A program made the translations under genes and the position numbers. Positions 60,513 to 64,000 of a stretch of DNA of 64,000 nt are shown in pieces. Under the pieces are notes generated by a model. It was not told where the DNA came from and did no database searches. It saw only the letters and a program-made list of their open reading frames with translations. The number at the start of each line of letters is the position of its first letter. The first letter of the stretch is position 1. This DNA comes from Sympetrum striolatum (lineage: Eukaryota; Arthropoda; Insecta; Odonata; Libellulidae), in assembly GCA_947579665.1 (NCBI GenBank), contig OX388347.1:19584562-19648561 (forward strand), given 5' to 3'.

Positions 60513-60680
60513 ATGAATGCGGAACGATTCATACACGTAAATATTTCAGTTGATGTTATGGTCCGCGTAAAGATAAAAAAAATCACTAACCGTTATCAAG
60601 GATGCTCTTTTTCCGAAGTATCACTATGTACACCAGGTCTTAATAATAACATTGGTGATATCCACGTAATTAAGCAGCAG
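60513..60680 (+). other. Weak candidate exon ending in a strong donor
   Basis: An open frame from ATG 60513 reaches ...HVIKQQ at CAGCAG|GTGAGT (60680/60681), a near-consensus 5' splice site in frame. An internal acceptor-like ATTTCAG ends at 60549. The peptide is not recognised. Splicing from the exon ending at 50453 to 60550 would put a stop in frame within a few codons, so it is not simply the next exon of that transcript. It could be an alternative first exon or a decoy. Confidence 0.2.
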
Positions 60681-60704
60681 GTGAGTGGAAGTCTTAGTAA
60701 ATAG

Positions 60705-63700
60705 GCGCTTAGGTTTGGGTCAAGGAAAAAAGGCAGTGCAGTATTTCATATGGTGAGGAGAGGGCATACAATCACGTTGAAGCTTCAGTATTACTTTCCT
60801 TCTTGAATAGGGTCACTCCGACACCGAGAAAAGAATAACTTTGGATCTAGGGCACAGGAAACGAATTTCCTGTTGAACTCACACAGCCTATTGTCTATAG
60901 ACAACAAATATTACTCTTTGCTTTTGCCTTTTTTATAGAGTAGCTGATATGAGTGATAGGAGAAAGGAAATCTTATCTGACCGTGTGTAAGAGCTGGAAA
61001 ATATTTGACGAACGGAACAGTCCTATTCATAGTGATCCTGTTCTTTAGTTAGATGCAATACGAGATATTGTTGATGTATTAACATTTATTTGATCACATG
61101 GTCACAATACTGCGATACGGTTGGCGTAAACATTTTTTTTTGTTTATAGCAAGGATAAAAATGTAGAGATAGTGTATGGCTTTTGTTTGATCGTCAAGAG
61201 ATGAGAGTGAGAGATATCGCTTGACTTATTAAATTACTCTTGGTTCTTCATCCAAAACAAGTATCAGTACATACGTTCTTACAAATCGCTATTTTCCTCT
61301 CAGAGGTAAACACGTATGTTCTGTTAATAATATTCCTCTATAATTAACTGATCTTATATTTCTTCCCTTACCTAATTACCTGACCCTAACTTTCTTCCTC
61401 TGGCCTAACCTTTCACTTCAGGTGAAAGGTGAAATTCATTAATGTCTCCCCTTCACGGTAAAAGCAGTTTTAGTTGGGATATCCTCCTCATTTTATACAA
61501 ATTGTATGTTTTTTAATTTTCTGTATCTTTCTTTTACCTTAATTCTTATTCCAATTTTACTTTATCTTTTTCTTTCTGCTCCCGTTGATACTTTCCCCTT
61601 CTACAAATTTACATGAAATCAACCTATTCGTATGTACCCAAATATATGTACTTGAAGATCGTTTTACTGTTGGTTTTTACCGTTTAATCAAATGATTATA
61701 ATTAATCAATCTGAATAAATATACATCTGAAATTCTGTGGGCATAGTCCGATTGAGTTTTCTTTCAACTGATCAAACGATTGTGCCTAGATGGATGGTTA
61801 GATGTAAGACGAGACTTGCAAATCCCAATCTCGTCCCTCAATAAAGTAATTTATTTTTATTATTATGAATGAACTTCCGAAAATGTTTAAGAATTCTGCA
61901 GAGCTTTAAATGAGCCATTTAAGTAAATCATGGCACTAAATTGTGATAGGAATAATTGGAATTGGATCTTAATCTCCAGGGGCGGAAATGAATAATAATA
62001 ATGACAGAACTTCATGCAGGACGAACTTCACTATCGAAATCGAACCGAAATTAAAAGTATAAACCTTTACAAACTTTTCTATAAAGGTTTAATTTACAGT
62101 TTTAAAATTAACATTTTTCTGATGTGCTCGATGCCAAACATGTTTATTTATTATCAAAGAGTTGTCGAATGCTGATCTCTGATGAAAAGTCCCAGCACAG
62201 TGACCGGAATCACGAATTCGGCAAATGTAGAGATGAGTCACCGTCAACTTTTACGGCAGGATGTACGAAGAGATAGACATCTGGAGACGCGAATCCCATA
62301 GCACTTCCTCATCTCCCACGCCCTTCCCCAACTTCCGTTTAATGCTTTTTTAATGTTCGCGCCTCGCCGGAGCGTCGCCCAGGTGTTGTGCGGGCCGAAT
62401 TACACGCACTAATTTTGCGGTATCTCCCGTGACCGTCTTTTTATTACGCTCGTGTATGAAGACCCGTTACCGAGGATAAGAGATCTTGCAACTGGAGAGG
62501 TCCATCCAACTGTTTATAGCATATTAGCAGCTTGGGATGGTTAAAGAGAGCCGCAGTACGAAATATACTCATGCTTTCGTAATTAACCGCTTAATTACTA
62601 AAATTAAGCTCAAATTATCTCTATAATAACCCTTTCATAGTTAAGTGACTATGAAAAGTTACATCGATAATTGCAGCGATGTATTTATTTGGTAATTTGA
62701 GTATAGAATAAATTTAGAAATCAATCTGACACTAATGTTTTCAAAGAAGGAAACTTTTACCTTATATAATGCGCTGCCCGTATCTAATCATTTCGATTTA
62801 CCTGCCCGTATCAGGTATGGGAAATCAGTAGGGGGATTATGAGGGACCGTGGATTCATAAATCATTTGGGGAAGAATGCAATGGAAAAGATAAGGCCTAA
62901 CTACTTCCATTAAAAGGCGTGATCAATAACTAAAATTAAGTATTAATTTTATAATGGAAAATATGGGTTATAGTAAGATTGTATTGACTCCATCTCGACT
63001 CGCGTAAAGGTCGATTAGTAATTTTTCGGTTAGTTTATTTTGTATACGCATCTACCTATCTATCATCTTGTCTAATAGACAAGGAAAATGTTCTGGGGTA
63101 ACTAGTAGCTTACAAAGTGATTATTATGAATTTATTAATTCGTAAACTACTTTTCTCATCTCAGTCATTAAGTTAGTTCAGTAACCTTTCCTGCGGTTTA
63201 TCTTTTTTTGATATCCTGGTAATCATTTCCGGAAGTACTTAGGCGCTGCCTTAGTAGAACATAATAAAATCCAACTCATTTTGTTCTTCCGCCGTATTGC
63301 TGTCATTCATAATTAATCAGTTTAGCAAAGTTTTTTATTAGGTCGATGAATAGAATTTGAAGCTTAAATACCAAAGAAAAGACAGGTAAAAAGACCTACG
63401 AGACCAAAACTCAATCACGGAACTTAAATTTGCCAGACTGTTACTCTAACGGATTGAGTTATCTTGCAGAGAATTTACTTGTACAATCAACTGTAGGAAA
63501 AATACCCATTCTGAATTTTTTGTATAATGATATTGTAAAAAAATCTTTTCTGTAATATTCTCAAATATAGTGCTCGAAATTTTTACCTATACTTTTGTTT
63601 AACAGTCTTTAAATTTTGGTTTTAGGATAAGACCTATACATGTTATTTTCCTTACAGAAGAAACTGTGAAAACGGAAGGCTTAGCGCAGGCTCACACTGC

Positions 63701-64000
63701 AGTTTACGAGTTTTATTTCTGCGGAGCGTTACTCATGTGCAGGACGTCTATTCCTGGTTTATTCCCGATGTTATTGCCTCCATCGCTTTTGGGATGGCTC
63801 ACGAAAGACTCCTTTGACTATGAATTTTCATCATGATGACCTTACCTTAAGTCGCGAACGTGAGACTATTAACATATTTTAGATGTATTCCAAAAGATTA
63901 CCGTCCATTCTGTCGTATCTCTAATTATTCATTGTAGGACTTTATTTTTAATTCTTTTATACGTGCAAGCCTTGCAAAAATGACTAAATTCTCCAAATAA
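60705..64000. other. Non-coding stretch to the window end
   Basis: No supportable gene. Small structures include a hairpin CCTTTCAC / GTGAAAGG near 61410-61430, TAAACCTTTA / TAAAGGTTTA near 62059-62091, and CTGCCCGTATC repeated about 30 bp apart near 62774 and 62803. The 14-mer GGCGTGATCAATAA (62916-62929) is shared with 53482-53495. Confidence 0.45.

Noticed and set aside
1..64000. CRISPR arrays, bacterial operons, rRNA genes or integrated virus
   Set aside because: No regularly spaced repeats, Shine-Dalgarno-led gene runs, rRNA landmarks or viral proteins were seen; the window is eukaryotic non-coding DNA with one clear exon.

Overview
The window looks like a piece of a large, AT-rich, gene-poor arthropod genome, probably insect. 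The reasons are long intergenic or intronic DNA, one clear intron-bounded exon with standard eukaryotic splice signals, and a scatter of degenerate transposable elements typical of arthropods (LINE 3' fragments, tRNA-derived SINEs, pogo/Tc1/hAT-like miniature DNA transposons). I see no bacterial operons, CRISPR array, rRNA or intact functional tRNA gene. Most open reading frames of 60-139 codons lack splice context or a recognisable domain and are best treated as chance.

The only well-supported host coding sequence is a phase 0-0 exon of 118 codons at 50100-50453 (+). It encodes part of a spectrin-type triple helix with an expanded acidic, Gln/Glu-rich loop. The helix-C signature around RWHHLYLRALEWQ suggests the nesprin/Klarsicht (KASH, nuclear-envelope) group, but this is not proven. 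A candidate recursive-splicing (ratchet) site at 21965/21966 on the same strand would fit this exon lying in a gene with very long introns. A second, weaker exon-like stretch with a strong donor ends at 60680.

Layout: 1-730 holds a duplicated unit of about 175 bp whose second copy is split by a 5'-truncated LINE flanked by ACAAA. At 5759-6068 there is a pogo/Tigger-like MITE with TA target duplication. Long near-perfect hairpins occur at 10265-10377 and 18376-18459. Two related tRNA-derived SINEs lie at 12.7 kb (-) and 15.8 kb (+). A hAT-like element occupies 37621-38216 with an 8-bp target duplication. A frameshifted RTE-like LINE fossil (45252-45537, +) sits beside a second copy of the first LINE (45664-45820, -). 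A transposon cluster at 54.8-55.3 kb holds a short element with a 14-bp target duplication and a hammerhead-like core, a 77-bp Tc1-like MITE and a tRNA-like repeat. Isolated tRNA-like B-box repeats occur at 3.3, 27.5, 33.6, 53.6, 55.2 and 58.6 kb.

The remaining stretches are AT-rich non-coding DNA in which I see only short hairpins and microsatellites. There is no evidence for a multigene system in this window. The items most worth following are the exon with its inserted acidic loop, the ratchet-point candidate, the two long hairpins, and the short hammerhead-like element.
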